A stretch of 64,000 nt of DNA from Piezodorus guildinii (GCA_023052935.1 CM041298.1:20370871-20434870), one strand, 5' to 3'; counted from the stretch's first letter, positions 9,834 through 21,064 are shown. Numbers and translations: made by a program. Notes: a model not told the origin generated them from the sequence alone.

Positions 9834-11590
9834 TTTTTTTTTTTTAACTTTATTTATTGATTTGCACCTGTCAGCTGTAGTGTGACAATCAGCAAATAGG
9901 ATAGAATAATAAACAAAATAATGACATGTCAGGCATGAGGAAGGACAGTACCCAGCAGCACGTCTTCTCGTCAGGTTTTTTTTTTTATGTATGGTGTCCA
10001 TCATTTTTGAATTGATTGAAGTCTTTATTTTATGTCAGAGTGTTAATAAGGCTATTATTATATGATTAGGGGCCACTTGGAGTGTTCATAGCTTGAGTGA
10101 AGTAAGCGAGCTCTTGGAGAAGGCTCAAAAGGGGCTGAATTAGATTATTCAACCTTCTAATTATTGGTGAAATTAAGGATGAATTTTCATCTGAAGACGG
10201 CTGCTGTGGTATTTCCCTCCTCATACCCGAGCCTGTTGGTTCGTTGTTGGAAGGCAGAAATGCATAATTTGGTCACATCTGGAGGGATGATGATTCCCGT
10301 GGCTGGTTTGGTGGTCCCAATGACTGGAGTGGTGGTTCCAGTGGCTGTAGTGCTGGTTCCTGTTGTCGAGTCGGAGCTCTCAGCTGCTAAACTGGCAACT
10401 CTATCTTACCATTATCCTGTTTTAGTGGGTTGATAGACGTTTTTTGACAGAGATCTGGAAATTCGTCGAAATTTCATGATGGAGGATGAGGTCGTTCGGA
10501 GGGGTGTATTCGTGATGTTCTTTGAATCCTCAACTCCTTCAGAACTTGGCACCCACGGTAGTTGGCTGGATGTCCTCCCTGGCAGTTGGCGCATGTCGCT
10601 GGTGTTTCCTTTGCCTTTGTACAATTCGCACTGTCGTGGCTAAGACCACATCTCACACAACGTGGAGGGTGGTTACAGTACGACTTCGTGTGTCCGTACT
10701 GCTGGCACCTGATACACTGTGGTATGTGTCTTCTTTTTCTTCGTTCTCCTACTCCTATTTTTGTATAGAATATAGATGGAATCTCAAAAAAATTTTCATT
10801 GTAGGTTGATTTAGAGTTGTCAACGAAAAACATTGGGAGTGGGTTTTTTAATCTAGAAATCACATTAGTTACGTTTACAACATTGTAACCATATTTTTCA
10901 ATATTTTTTTTAATTTCCGAAATAGGGGTAAGGTGATGGAGGTTTTTAACGACTATCCTGTGGCTTTTGTCTTCAGGAAGTTGATAAGTATGAAAATCAG
11001 CTTCTGAATTCTTAAGACTGCTTACTAATTTTCGATATACTTCTGAGGTAGCGGAGTAAACAGTTACCCCTTTTAGTGTAGTTTTAAGATAAAATGAATT
11101 CCGAGACTATTTATTTTCTAAATATGTGACGAAAGCTTGGTAGTCTTGGATGCCGTTAATGTGTATTGGAGGCGGTTTACCTTTGGAGGGTCTAGCATTA
11201 TCGGTAGGCTGATCTACTTCGATTAAATTTTCTAACGGAGCATAAGTGTTACTTACTGTAATGGGCTTGTCATTTCCTGCAACTGTTGTTTTTTGCCTAC
11301 GTGGATCTCTGGATTCAGCTGGCGAGTTCCTTTTCTTCCCAGGCATCACGTAATGTTTCATCGCGATTTAAGCCTAATACACCTTCCCCACTTCCCCCAA
11401 CACACTGCGTTGAGGAGGTGGGGTGCATTTCAGCTGTAGGTCTGTCTCACCTTTGACTTCCAATGGAGACTCAGGACCCTTCAGTCTTCAATTTGAAACC
11501 AAAAGAATAATATTTAGTCAAAAGAATTGACTGAATTTTTTGACGAAAAAATATAGGTTATTTACAGTTATCAAGCACCATATCAAAGCA
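9834..11590 (-). mobile_element. GO2: ORF1-only Jockey-type element with 13-bp target duplication
   Basis: A 1.76-kb non-LTR retroelement on the minus strand. The direct repeat aagtatgtacatt flanks it at 9821-9833 and 11591-11603, so both ends are defined; the A-rich tail lies at the left. It contains a 5' UTR, a gag-like ORF1 with zinc knuckles, then immediately the 3' UTR. There is no endonuclease or reverse transcriptase sequence, and no room for one. The junction between the ORF1 end and the 3' UTR (around 9990-10030) is the same as in GO1, so the internal loss happened once and was then copied. Mobilisation in trans by a LINE sharing the 3' end, such as Jockey-C, is an inference. Confidence 0.85.
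10140..11361 (-). pseudogene. GO2 ORF1 (Jockey gag-like, PRE_C2HC and three zinc knuckles)
   Basis: ORF1 proteins of Jockey-type LINEs are RNA-binding, nucleocapsid-like proteins. The frame from ATG 11361 runs to a TAG at 11104-11106 and then stays open in the same frame to 10474. Downstream of the TAG come a PRE_C2HC-like segment (HRIVVKNLHHLTPISEI) and three Cys/His knuckles in the 10474-10863 part: C-x2-C-x4-H-x4-C at residues 50-63, C-x2-C-x3-H-x4-C at 69-81 and C-x2-C-x3-H-x6-C at 91-105. The Gln/Pro-rich tail continues in another frame to about 10140. So this copy has one nonsense codon and at least one frameshift, and needs only few changes from an intact reading frame. Compared with GO1, bases encoding a short N-terminal segment are missing near 11340. 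Confidence 0.75.
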
Positions 11591-11657
11591 AAGTATGTAC
11601 ATTAAAAAAAAAATAGTTTTCTAATCAAATAACTTGGATTAATTAGAAACAATTAAA

Positions 11658-11840
11658 AATCTGGTATGCGCAACACACGACTTTCACTTAACTCCCATAT
11701 TTATACGAATTTAAGAATGTTTATACATATTTAGAAACGGAAATAAATAGTTAAACATTACAAAGTTTTAATATAAACCAGTATTTTATTTAAAAAATGA
11801 TTATATTATTATCTACGACAGTCAGTTTGTTTTCTTTGGT
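11658..11840 (-). repeat. M-family 3'-end fragment
   Basis: It begins with CTGGTATGCGCAACACACG, close to the M 3' terminus in reverse, followed by the matching TTATATTATTATCTACGA block. Confidence 0.65.
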
Positions 11841-12269
11841 TTCAATCACAAACCGTTAACTTTTACGATATTGAGTATAAAAATCTTTATTGTGATTTAG
11901 AAGGAGTTATATATATTTTAAGTTATATATTATATATTATATTATATAAGATGAGTAAATATTAAAAAAAAAATCTATTCCTGTCATCTATTTGATTCAT
12001 TCAACTCCTGTTGCTGCTTAGATTATAACCTCTTAATCAAATTCTGCCATCAAGATCGCATCTTCATAATTTAGGACTATCCCTAATGTGGCTATCTAAA
12101 TTATGCATACTATCTGGATTAGCAACAGCTAGATCAATCATCATACAATAATCAATCCCCACCTCTGCTCTAAAATATCAAGTATATTACTAAGCAAGTG
12201 AAATATATTCGTTGTTTAAAAAAATATGGATTATTGTTAGTTAAAAAATATAATAATGATAGGTTACCG
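11841..12269. other. AT-rich spacer
   Basis: Contains short TA-rich tandem sequence near 11930-11950. Nothing else recognised. Confidence 0.4.
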
Positions 12270-13460
12270 AACCTGAGGTTCGATGCCGATACCACCAAAT
12301 TCCGCCTTCAACAGACTCGTCCAATGTTCACCGTTCAAAGCCAATCCCCGTGATCAGCCTTAACGCAATCCTCCCATCGACGCTTCGCCTACCTTTTCGG
12401 ACGCCTACCAGTCGATCAGTTAATACCAAATTTCTCGGAATCCGTTCCTCAACGAGCCCGACAACTTTACTCGCCCATTTGAGTCTCCGCGATGCCTATC
12501 AACTCAATTATATTCACAGGATAAAAGTTCCGCAATTCCGCGCTGTGCAATCTTCTAAACCCCACAGTGACCTCATCTCTCTTGGACCGAATATTTTAGC
12601 AGTACCTTATTTTGGAAAACCTTAAGCCGTTGCTAATCCTTCAATGTAAACGGCCACGTTTCACATCCGTAAAGAACCGTTGGAAGCATAATAGTTTTAT
12701 AAATTCTAACCTTTAAGTTTTTAGATAGAAACCGCGAGCTAAGTAACTTATCAAATGGATAATAACACGCGTTTCCCACCCTTAACCGGGACTTTATTTC
12801 TTTCTGGATTTCGTATTTTACTTAAATACTTTAATTTTTCTACGTGTTCAAAAGAATGCCCTGATATATCAATTCTGCTACTAATCATATATTTCGTCTT
12901 ATCGGTATTTAATTCGGGTCCTATTTCTTTACAGGTTTTTATTAACTTACTTGTATTTAGTTGTATAGTTTCCGCGTCTTCACCTAGCAGTACCAAGTCA
13001 TCGGCATACCCCAAAACCGGAATCTTGTGGAGAAGAGATCCCACGATAGTTGTTACGATCCGTCCTCGGTCCTTATTTGTGAATCGGAATAAATATTGAT
13101 TCTTTCCATTCTTCAGGCATTTTTTTTCATTTTCCCAGATCTTTTTAACTAAAACATGTAATTTGTAAACGCCCGCTTCTTCTTACGCCTTGATTAATTT
13201 ACTCGTGATATTATCATTTACTGCAGCTTTATAACGTTTTAATTTTCTTATCGCCATTTCGATTTCCTCTTTACTCGGTCCGTTTATCCATGGTTCAGCT
13301 GCTCTGTTATTCAGAGTGAGAGATTGATTATTATTTTCTATATTCAGAATGCTGTCAAAGTGTTGTTCAATTTTATTTAATATCTCAGTGGATCCACAAT
13401 TATATTGTTATTTGCATCTTTAACCGCATTCAATAGGGTTCAAATCTTTACGTAATTTGA
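12270..13460 (-). pseudogene. RTE-like non-LTR reverse transcriptase remnant
   Basis: Minus-strand sequence encodes, in several frames, parts of a non-LTR polymerase. A fingers segment (EEIEMAIRKLKRYKAA) lies near 13250. The catalytic GYADDLVLLG is at residues 12-20 of the 97-codon frame 12751-13044. A TVLYGCETW-type segment follows near 12680 and a RRLKWASKVVG tail near 12500. The stretch between fingers and YADD is too short for a complete palm, so it carries an internal deletion. Its 3' end matches the fragment at 35701-36042, which ends in (ATT)n, the kind of tail typical of RTE-type LINEs. Clade assignment is tentative. Confidence 0.65.
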
Positions 13461-13618
13461 AAAAAAAAAAAAAATTAATAAATATTTTTCACTTTTTCAT
13501 TTAATCGAAAAAATCTACTTTCATTTACCTCGGATTTCGAAACCAGTTTTATGTTAATTTGAATACAAATTGTGTTCATATGATTTAGATTTAATAATAT
13601 AACTATATTAGATTGTTA

Positions 13619-13941
13619 GGAAACAGAGTGGTCTAGTGGGTAGAGCACAAGTCTACTGTTCTCCGGGTCCTAGGTTCGAATCCCGGCTGTGGCAGAATAT
13701 TATTTATTCTGTTAATTCAATCGGGGGGTGCGACTCTAAGGTATGGAGACCCTCCTGGGGCAGACCTAGCCTCTATAAAGTGGGTCCCCAAAAAAAATTA
13801 GGGAAAAATCTGACGACTGAGCGTGATCAAGGCCTTATCACCTCATGGCACTGCAGTTGGCCTAAAAACAGTCCAAATCTCTATATGTACTCAGCCCAAG
13901 ACCCTTCCTGGGTTGTAGTGGTACAGGTTTTTTATTTTTTT
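13619..13941 (+). mobile_element. SINE-C, tRNA-derived, inserted in M
   Basis: A short element with a clear tRNA-like head, a body containing TATGGAGACCCTCCTGGG and GTGGGTCCCC blocks, and a T/A-rich end. A 15-bp target duplication, tatattaRattgtta, flanks it at 13604-13618 and 13942-13956 with one mismatch. A diverged piece of the same body lies at 60505-60585. It differs from SINE-A and SINE-B throughout. Confidence 0.85.
13629..13683 (+). promoter_or_regulatory. Pol III A and B boxes of SINE-C
   Basis: A box TGGTCTAGTGGGTAGAG (13629-13645) and B box GGTTCGAATCC (13673-13683) both match the tRNA consensus well. The B box is nearly canonical, so this head may still support transcription. Confidence 0.75.
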
Positions 13942-14678
13942 TATATTAAATTGTTACGTAGTATAACCAGTCGTAAGTTTATGCTTTGTTCATCGCTTAA
14001 CATTATATTTTAGAACTTTGTGTATAAGGTGATGTATTCTCTAAAACCTTTCTCTTTCTAACGGTATATTACAAGTCGAAATTACTTTTATTAATATATA
14101 AAGAACAAAATATTACATTAAAAAATATTTTAGCTCTTTTATCCTTTAAGTGGTCATCAACATCATTCAACATGTATTTATCAATACTAATAAGACGATA
14201 TGGTTAATCTCATAGGATGTACAAAATTAAACGTACTTTAGATGAAGAAAATTTGTAATATCGGCATTTAAGTCCTATCTGACTATTTCAATTGGAATGA
14301 AACTTAAGTCATATCAAATCTCATAAAATTTTACATCATTATAGCGAGTTTAATCAAACTTTTGTTTAATCAAACTTTTGTTTTTATAAAATCTTAAAAA
14401 GGTCAAAAATGCATGGTATCAAGTGTGTCTTCTGGTTACCTGATTTTGATGAAAACGTTGCAGTACCATCTCGGGCGTATGAAATTAAATATGAAATTTT
14501 AGGTTTGTATGACATTCGTGCTAGACTTACCACACACACAGACCTTTTTGCGGGACTTTCGACTTAGGGGGCCTAAAACGTGTATTTCCGATGAGAAATA
14601 TTGGGTTGTGTCACATGAAATATCCGTTTTCAATGTAAAGAATTTTTATTAAAAATACGACATGAAAACAAGATAATT

Positions 14679-15149
14679 TTATTCGAAGTATTTACGTTCT
14701 TTGTCTACACGTTTTTCCCAACGTAACACCAACTTTTTTATCCCCGAACTGAAAACCTCTGAGCTTTGGAGTGAAACAAAATCTGAAAACGCACTTTTCA
14801 CTTGATCATCATTTTCAAAAAGTTTTCCTTTGACAAAGTTGTCTAAATTCCTGAACAGGTGGTAATCTGTTAGAGACAAGTCGGGAGAATATGGTGGGTA
14901 CGGAAGAGCTCCGTAGTCCAGTTTGGTTGAGGTTTCCTTCTACTATATGTTTGAGGACATCTCTGTCTATTACGGACGGAGGTCTTCCTCGAGGCAAGTT
15001 TTCCAAGTCGGTATCCCCAGCTGAAATCTTAGCAAACCAACGGCGAATTGTCCGTTCATTTACATTCCCTTCCCCAAACGCCTTACTAATATTTCTAGCG
15101 GCCTTAGATGCTGAATGGCCGAGTTCAAACTCGTACAATAATATTACTC
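14679..15149 (-). pseudogene. Mariner transposase, internally deleted
   Basis: Mariner transposases cut and paste their element with a D,D34D active site. The N-terminal helix-turn-helix part (YEFELGHSASKAARN and RTIRRWFAK motifs) is encoded at about 14930-15149. It continues across the LTR insertion to an ATG at 21510-21512. The C-terminal part (PPYSPDLSLTDYHLF, then a KLVLRWEKRVD-type end) runs in another frame to the stop at 14679. The third catalytic Asp (in SPD) is present, but the region with the first two is gone. This is a non-autonomous deletion product resembling the Hsmar1/cecropia type. Confidence 0.8.
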
Positions 15150-15320
15150 AGTTAATGAATCAGACACAGTGAAGATATTAAAATACTGCTTTTATTATCA
15201 GAACAAAATAGATATTTAGAATACAATAAACTGTGCTGAGGAGTTAGGGTGACTACAAGTGTACATTCCGAGGTCTCCTTCTATGAGTGTGACACAAGTA
15301 AATATTACAACTAGAGTGAT

Positions 15321-15367
<47 letters not shown>

Positions 15368-15565
15368 CTAAGCCCCATGGGATTTGGGGTTGAAGTCAAG
15401 GAAGGATAAGGGAAGGAATCAAGGGTCCTCTTTTACTGCATCAGATGCATTCTAAGAGGGGTCTGAGGATAGGGAGATTTTCGGGGTCGGGAAGCAGTTC
15501 ATGAGTCAGTTCTAGTGATGGGGCTCACTAGTCTTTTTGAGTCAGTGAAAGGAAGTTATGTTTTC

Positions 15566-17100
15566 TCAGTCTAGTCTGAGAGTTTGTACGTAGTCCTGCC
15601 AGCGCTGTGGCCGTCCTGTTGGAGTCAGTGTATTAAACAGTGGGTTCGTGCAGTACCGGAGGCTATCAAAGAATTTGATATGCCTGCGGGAGATGAACTC
15701 CGTCACTGTCGGGAGGTCTAGGGTGTCATATAACTGGTCTGTCTTTGTCCTCTGTAGTGAGGTATGCCTTACCATTCGTCGTAATACTCCGTTTTGAAAC
15801 TGCTGAAGTCTCTTTGCCGTCGGTGCTGTTATGTTGTTTAGCAACGGTGCTCCGTAGAGGAGGGCTGGTCTGAGAACGGCTTTGTAAATTAATATTTTCA
15901 GGCGAAGTGATAGGTTTGGAGACATCAGTAAGTGATTCAATCGGTAGGACTTGGTCCTAACCGATTTAATCTTTTTTAGGCAGTGATTGGCTAGTGTTAG
16001 ATGCCTGTCGAGGGTGATGCGCAGGTACACTATGCTATTGGCTGGCTGATTTTCGACTCCTGCTACCTTGTAGGTCTTCGGTAGAGGGCGCTTGTTCTTT
16101 TGGAAAGAAAAGATAATACAGTCGGTCTTCTTGGGATTAACTGTAATATTTAGTCTTTCCAGCTTTGTAGTTATTTCATTGCATGCCAACTCCGCCTGTC
16201 GTAGAGCTGTCTCTGCGTTCATCGAGCTACTGTAGATCGCTATGTCATCGGCATAGGCCGCTACAGTAGCTTTTGTGTATCTTGCTCCAACAGTTTCTGC
16301 CGTGTATATTGAAAATAGGACTGGTGATAGCACGGACCCCTGGGGACTCCGCAGGTGAGGTCGAATTCCTTGGAGAAGGCTCTGCCAACCAGCACTTCTA
16401 TTTTACGCCCCTGTAGGAAGGACCGCAAGGTGGTGTAGAGCTGCTCAGGAAATTCGTTATCTAGCAGTGTCTAACATAGTAGACTATGGGACACTGAGTC
16501 AAACGCTTCCGTACAGTCTATTGAGATCATTGCGGTGGCGTCGTTTTTGTTTGTGCTTCGGCTTACTTCCGCTTGTAGTTTCGCCAGGTGGTGATCCGTG
16601 CAGAGTCCGGCCTGAAAGCCAGTCTGTTCCGGTGGGATTAGGGCTACCTCTGAGCAATATGTCTTGAGATAATTAAGAATAATTTTCTCAAAAATCTTGC
16701 CCAGGTGCGGAAGCAAGCTGATTAGCCTATAGTCGGCTGGCTGGGATCCATTCTTCGCGGGTTTCAATAGCGGGAAGAGGATAGCTCTTTTCCATGCCTC
16801 AGGGAAGTATCTCAGCCTGAGACAGGAGTTGTAGAGGTTAGTCAGGTGAGCTATCCCCTTTCTAGGGAGCATCTTCAACAATACAGTCTGTATACCGTCA
16901 TGGCCTAAGGCTTTATTCCCCCTCGAACGACGGAGAATTGCCTTCAGCTGTTTCGGGGATACATACATGTAGTTGTTTCCGATCTCTTCAGTGGGAAGTT
17001 CTGCGGGGGCTCCTGTGCGTTGTGTTATTTTTCCACTGTAGTAGTCCGCAAACTTCTTGGCCTGTTCTTCGTCTGTCAACAGTCTTTCTCCGTCATGAAG
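15566..17100 (-). pseudogene. ORF2 reverse transcriptase domain of the LTR-inserted LINE
   Basis: This domain copies element RNA onto nicked target DNA. The 16471-17079 frame carries the fingers and palm start (RGNKALGHDGIQTVLLKML, CTEAFDSVSHSLL). The 15566-16333 frame carries the catalytic YADDIAIY (YADD at residues 27-30) and the thumb. Between them are a TAG in the first frame (16471-16473) and a one-base loss in a C run near 16340, inside the usual GVPQGSVLSP motif. A further shift near 17165 separates it from the endonuclease. These are the only lesions seen, so the copy is lightly damaged. The 3' coding end is at 15566. Confidence 0.8.
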
Positions 17101-18133
17101 GACTGTAGAGCTTCGTTTTCTGGTGCTTGATTTTATTAGCTTCCAGAATTTTTTGTGGGATCTGAGTGGTAAGTGAATTTACCACCGTCTTCACCTCATG
17201 ATCCCTGGTCCTGTACCATTTATTCTTCCACTTATTGCGCAGGGCAATAAGTTTCAGAATATGGTCTGGCGGAGGACGCAGAGCTGGCGGAAGTGGTGAG
17301 AACTTCGGGATAGCAGCGTCGGCGGCACTTTTAATGATCTCGGTGAAGGAAATAAGATAATCATCTATTTCCTTCTTTGTCCTCAGAGGGGAGACTGTCG
17401 GCAGTTTGTGATAGACCTGTGCTTTGTAGGTCTCCCAGTCTGCGTCAGTATACTTGTATTTCGATGGGGGTGGGGGTGGTATTTCGCCGTCTACCAGGTA
17501 AAGCACAGGCCTATGGTCTGAGATTTCGTCCTCCAGCGCTATGCAGTCCAGAAAGCGGTGTGGTTGTCTCGTGAGCAGGAGATCAACTGTGGATTTCTTC
17601 GTCCTGTCAGCTTTGTGTATTAAAGTGTGGGTGGGTGGATGCACTACTGTAACAGGGGTTTTCAGTATTATTTTCCCAGCTTTATTATTGGACTTGTTAT
17701 TCCAAACGGTGTGCCGAGCGTTGAGGTCTCCGATAACCCAATGGTTTGATTTCTTGGCACACTCGTTCAGTAGCTGGGAGAAGTCTTCTGGTGAGGTACA
17801 GGGTCTCCTGTATAAACCAGTGATGATAGTTGGTTTATCCAGGAGAACCTGCACAGTTTTGTGGTGAATCTTGGGGTCTCTGATATCCACTGGTGGGGGG
17901 TGTTCCCTCCATCTGGTTCCCTGACGAATGGCTATCAGGACCCCTCCTACTTTTTCTATTGGTTGATCTCCTGTCAGATCGTAACCTGGCAGGCGTATGC
18001 GCTGGGGGCTCACTCTGGTGTCGGTGAGGATTACTTCAGTGGGCTGGGTCCGTGCTATCAAGGCATAAACCTCCGTAATTTTTGGCATCAGTCCGTCTGT
18101 ATTGAAGTTAAGTACAGTCAGTTGTCCGTTCAT
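17093..18133 (-). pseudogene. ORF2 APE-type endonuclease domain of the LTR-inserted LINE
   Basis: Apurinic-endonuclease-like domains of Jockey LINEs nick the target to prime reverse transcription. The 346-codon frame starts with ATG at 18133, overlapping the ORF1 stop by 4 bp as is common for Jockey ORF pairs. Motifs visible are NFNTDGL at residues 9-15, GDLNARHTVW at 135-144 and SDHRPV at 205-210. The usual catalytic Glu in an ETxL-type motif appears as Asp in LTDTRV (residue 38), a conservative change that may impair cleavage. The genuine protein should continue into reverse transcriptase, but a frameshift near 17165 ends this frame at 17093. Confidence 0.8.
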
Positions 18134-18524
18134 GGCTGCAACAGAGATTTAAACAAGCTAGTCAGCTTGTCTGTGTTCTCAGCCAGTTGGTTCAAAGTTT
18201 TCATCATTAGCTCCGCCCATGGAGGGGGAGTGTCATGATTGGCTCTGTCCGCGTAAGTCCGGTTGGTCTGGCGGGAACTGGGTGGGGGTTGAGCCTGGTC
18301 TCCCATTGGCCCGCTAGCCACAGGCTGAGCGGGCTCGGTGTGCCGAGGTGGGGGGTTGGGCTGGCTCTTATTCTTACTTGTGGTCGGTGACTTCTTAAGG
18401 CCTGCCCTCTCCTTGAATCTCTTAATTCTCTCAAGGAGCGCCTGACGCGCCTTACATCCGGAGAAGGATGCTACATGGGTTTCCCCACAGTTTGCACACT
18501 TCACCGGATTGACTGCTCTCGGGC
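18130..18524 (-). pseudogene. ORF1 C-terminus of the LTR-inserted LINE
   Basis: The frame is open from the insertion junction to the stop at 18130. It begins within the last zinc knuckle (CANCGETHVASFSGC), followed by a Pro/Gln/Ser-rich linker and a helical C-terminus. Sequence upstream of 18524 in that frame belongs to the LTR and is not part of the protein. Confidence 0.8.
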
Positions 18525-18768
18525 AGAGTGATGAGTTTTGAGGATCAAAAGGTATATATAGCAAGGTTTTGTAGAGGGGATGAGGAAGGCGGCACCATAA
18601 AGGAAGTGCTTCCAGATGTTGGGTTCTGTGTCCTAAGTACAGGTATGTGTTCTTTGTCGGTACTTGGTCTGTCCTTTCAAGGTTTATGGGTGACACCCTC
18701 AGGTATAGAAAAGGAAGTTATTAATAATTACTATATATTATTTATAAGTTAAGTCTCATTCTATAACT

Positions 18769-18780
18769 ACTCTCCCCCTT
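18769..18780 (-). promoter_or_regulatory. Polypurine tract of the LTR retrotransposon
   Basis: Read in the element's direction, AAGGGGGAGAGT lies immediately before the 3' LTR start (AGTTATAG). This is the expected site for plus-strand DNA priming. Confidence 0.8.
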
Positions 18781-19713
18781 AAGCACGAAGCCCCTTGAGT
18801 GCAATGTTTAAGTTTGTCAGTTTATATTGTTATGATATAGTAGTCCTTCAGATGGAGGTTCTGGATAGGAAAGTGTATTGTAGGAAAGGATACTACAGGA
18901 ATGGGAACAGTTACATTTTTCCAAAGTTTACAATAATTCTTAAGAATATAAATGTATACAATCAAAACTTTAAAAAGAAACTTAATTACAATAATTGAGA
19001 TTATATACAATAATTAATTAGTTTTACCAATCGTCATTACATTATTCCTGTAGAAATTTATACATTGTTAATAGTCGAAACTTATAGGTACAATTATATA
19101 AAACTAAAATTTCTCATTATTATTTATAAATAATTAAAAACATAACCATAACACTAAATTAAACAAAACCATGAACTATGTTGTTTTTTTCATTACAATC
19201 TATAAAACGTTTTCTCAATTTTTATATAAACATATTTTTTTTTTTTTTCATTTATCTTATAAAGTTATTATTACTTACATATATAGTTCTAAAAATAACA
19301 TTTCAAATTAGTGTAAATAATTGACAGTGAATATTAATTACTAAATTATTTTTAACTTATAAGGCTTTTGGTATTAAGATTCTTAGGTAAATACATCATT
19401 TCAACTATATAATTGATATTTAGTAATTTATCATTCAATACAACCATCAATATAATAAACAATACACTATTATAAATCTTTTTTTTTTTTTTTTTTTTTT
19501 TTTTTTATTTATTATTTTTTTTTTTCTATCAATTTTAAAACTACATACATCTCGGACCGCTATCACTGTTGAGATTTTCATCTGGCTTCAACGTCCAGAG
19601 ATATATTAAATCTTTTCTAATGGATTTTACCATTTTGGGAATATTTCCTGAGGAAACCTTTTTTCTGGAATTGTTATTGAATTGAGGGGGTTTCATTACC
19701 TCTTTCGTTTTAA
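18781..19713. other. Internal region of the LTR element without pol
   Basis: AT-rich, with a 50-base T-dominated run near 19478-19527 and no polymerase motifs in any frame. On the minus strand, about 19545-19775 is open in a frame offset from the gag ORF. It ends ...NSDSGPRCM and may be the original continuation of the same reading frame after a frameshift; I do not recognise it. Confidence 0.5.
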
Positions 19714-20631
19714 TTATAACATTCTGTTTATGTAAACCCGCATTATAAGTTGATATTTTATTATATAGTCGAGCGATTTATTATTTTTAAATTTTAATTT
19801 ATCTGTATGGATAGCCGGAGGCTCCTTAGACTGGCTTGTCCTGTCATCATACATAGATTGTTTGTTATGTTTAAAGTTTTGATTTGACAATTTGTTTAAT
19901 TTAACTTTCGATTTAGCACCAAATTGATTTACTTTTTTGATATATTTTTTCGAATTCCTTTTTTTTTCTTTAGTAAATTTAATACGATGTATAGAATATG
20001 TTTTTATTTTTTTGGATATTTTGACATTTTTCTTTTTCGTTTTCGACCGATGTGATTTTTGTTTTGTTGAGTTTTCTTTTTCGATGTTCACAATGTTATT
20101 TAAATTATCCCACTTTGAATTTTCTCTCTTATTTATTTCTGGATCTAAACTAAATGTTTTCCCGGTTTTGTCTCTATCTTGTTTTAGCGGTAATGTTTCA
20201 GAGTCTATTTTCTTTTCTTGAATATTAATTTTAGGTAATTGTTCAAATTTATTATTTGTAATTCCGGATTTTATTTTTGGCTGTTCGTCTGCGTCTTTGG
20301 ACAAAAAATGTTCGGGTGGAAAAGGTTTATTAAAATTTGTATCGGTTGGGTTATGATCTTTAAATTTACGTATTAGAATATTTAACAAATCGTCAATATT
20401 GTTTAAATCATAAAACTTAATTTCATCCGCGACTGTTTTAGAAAGGTGACATTTGGCCATCTTACATATCCTGAATTCATTAACGATTCTAAATGGATTT
20501 TTTTCTGCACAAAAAGTGTCTTTAATTTCTTTTACGTTATTTATGAATTTAAACAAAGTATGCGGTTTACCATCAAAGTACGACATAGGCATATGCTCAA
20601 AGTCTGAGTTTCGAAAAAGTAACGATTCCAT
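19714..20631 (-). CDS. Gag-like protein of the LTR retrotransposon
   Basis: A 305-residue predicted structural protein, the only sizeable ORF between the LTRs. Residues 18-25 (YFDGKPHT) and the following ~75 residues look like the core of Gypsy-type Gag: a helical segment ending in a DDLLNILIRKFKD-like stretch. A Lys-rich region follows at about residues 160-250 and could bind nucleic acid. No Cys/His zinc knuckle is seen, which fits errantivirus Gag proteins; those are basic but lack knuckles. ATG at 20631 lies ~430 bp after the primer site, a plausible leader length. The C-terminus may be shifted (see 18781-19713). Assignment as Gag rests on position and weak core similarity. Confidence 0.6.
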   Translation of the reverse strand: MESLLFRNSDFEHMPMSYFDGKPHTLFKFINNVKEIKDTFCAEKNPFRIVNEFRICKMAKCHLSKTVADEIKFYDLNNIDDLLNILIRKFKDHNPTDTNFNKPFPPEHFLSKDADEQPKIKSGITNNKFEQLPKINIQEKKIDSETLPLKQDRDKTGKTFSLDPEINKRENSKWDNLNNIVNIEKENSTKQKSHRSKTKKKNVKISKKIKTYSIHRIKFTKEKKRNSKKYIKKVNQFGAKSKVKLNKLSNQNFKHNKQSMYDDRTSQSKEPPAIHTDKLKFKNNKSLDYIIKYQLIMRVYINRML

Positions 20632-21064
20632 ATTTTTTATTTTTTTAGATATTAAAATCTTACTTATGTCTACTATAATTTAAATTTTACTTAAATTGTG
20701 CTCAGTAACAATCATTATCTGATTATAAAAAAATTTGATGTGATTTTTATACAGCTTATATTAGTATTCATAAAATGTCATACATTTTAAATGTTATCAC
20801 AATTAAACAGCACATAAACAAACATATAAAATAAATAATTTTAAAATCTTACTGCGTTAGTTCTTAACATTCCTCCTGGATACCTGTTGAGCAGTGAAGT
20901 CCAGTGAGGTTCAGCAGGACATCTCGGGTGAGTATTGTCTTGACTGAAGGAGGGTGCGAGATGATCTTCTTAGTTTGGTGTCTATCTTCTTGTAGATCCT
21001 CTTCAGAAGTATCTTCGTCCTCTCGGAAACTGCGAAGACATTCAAAATCTAATTTGATGCTTGC

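Larger units (their letters stand above)
15328..18524 (-). mobile_element. Jockey-type LINE inside the LTR, 5'-truncated
   Basis: A 3.2-kb element on the minus strand that starts within ORF1 and ends in an uninterrupted A tail (44 T on the plus strand, 15324-15367, including target bases). The 15-bp duplication agagtgatgagtttt lies at 15313-15327 and 18525-18539; the other LTR shows the unduplicated target. It holds the ORF1 C-terminus, an APE endonuclease and a reverse transcriptase with frameshifts. The long tail suggests a young insertion. The family differs from Jockey-A, -B and -C in this window. Confidence 0.9.
15150..18768 (-). repeat. 3' LTR, split by a LINE
   Basis: LTR sequence occupies 15150-15327 and 18540-18768. 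The intervening 15328-18524 is a Jockey-type LINE with the duplication agagtgatgagtttt on both sides. After removal of the insertion the LTR is 407 bp, the same length as the other LTR. Confidence 0.9.

Noticed and set aside
17377..18238. Plus-strand ORFs of 65-125 codons
   Set aside because: Shadows of the minus-strand LINE endonuclease frame.
19714..20631. Host Lys-rich protein gene
   Set aside because: Position between two LTRs, after a primer site and in the element's direction, favours a retroelement gag.
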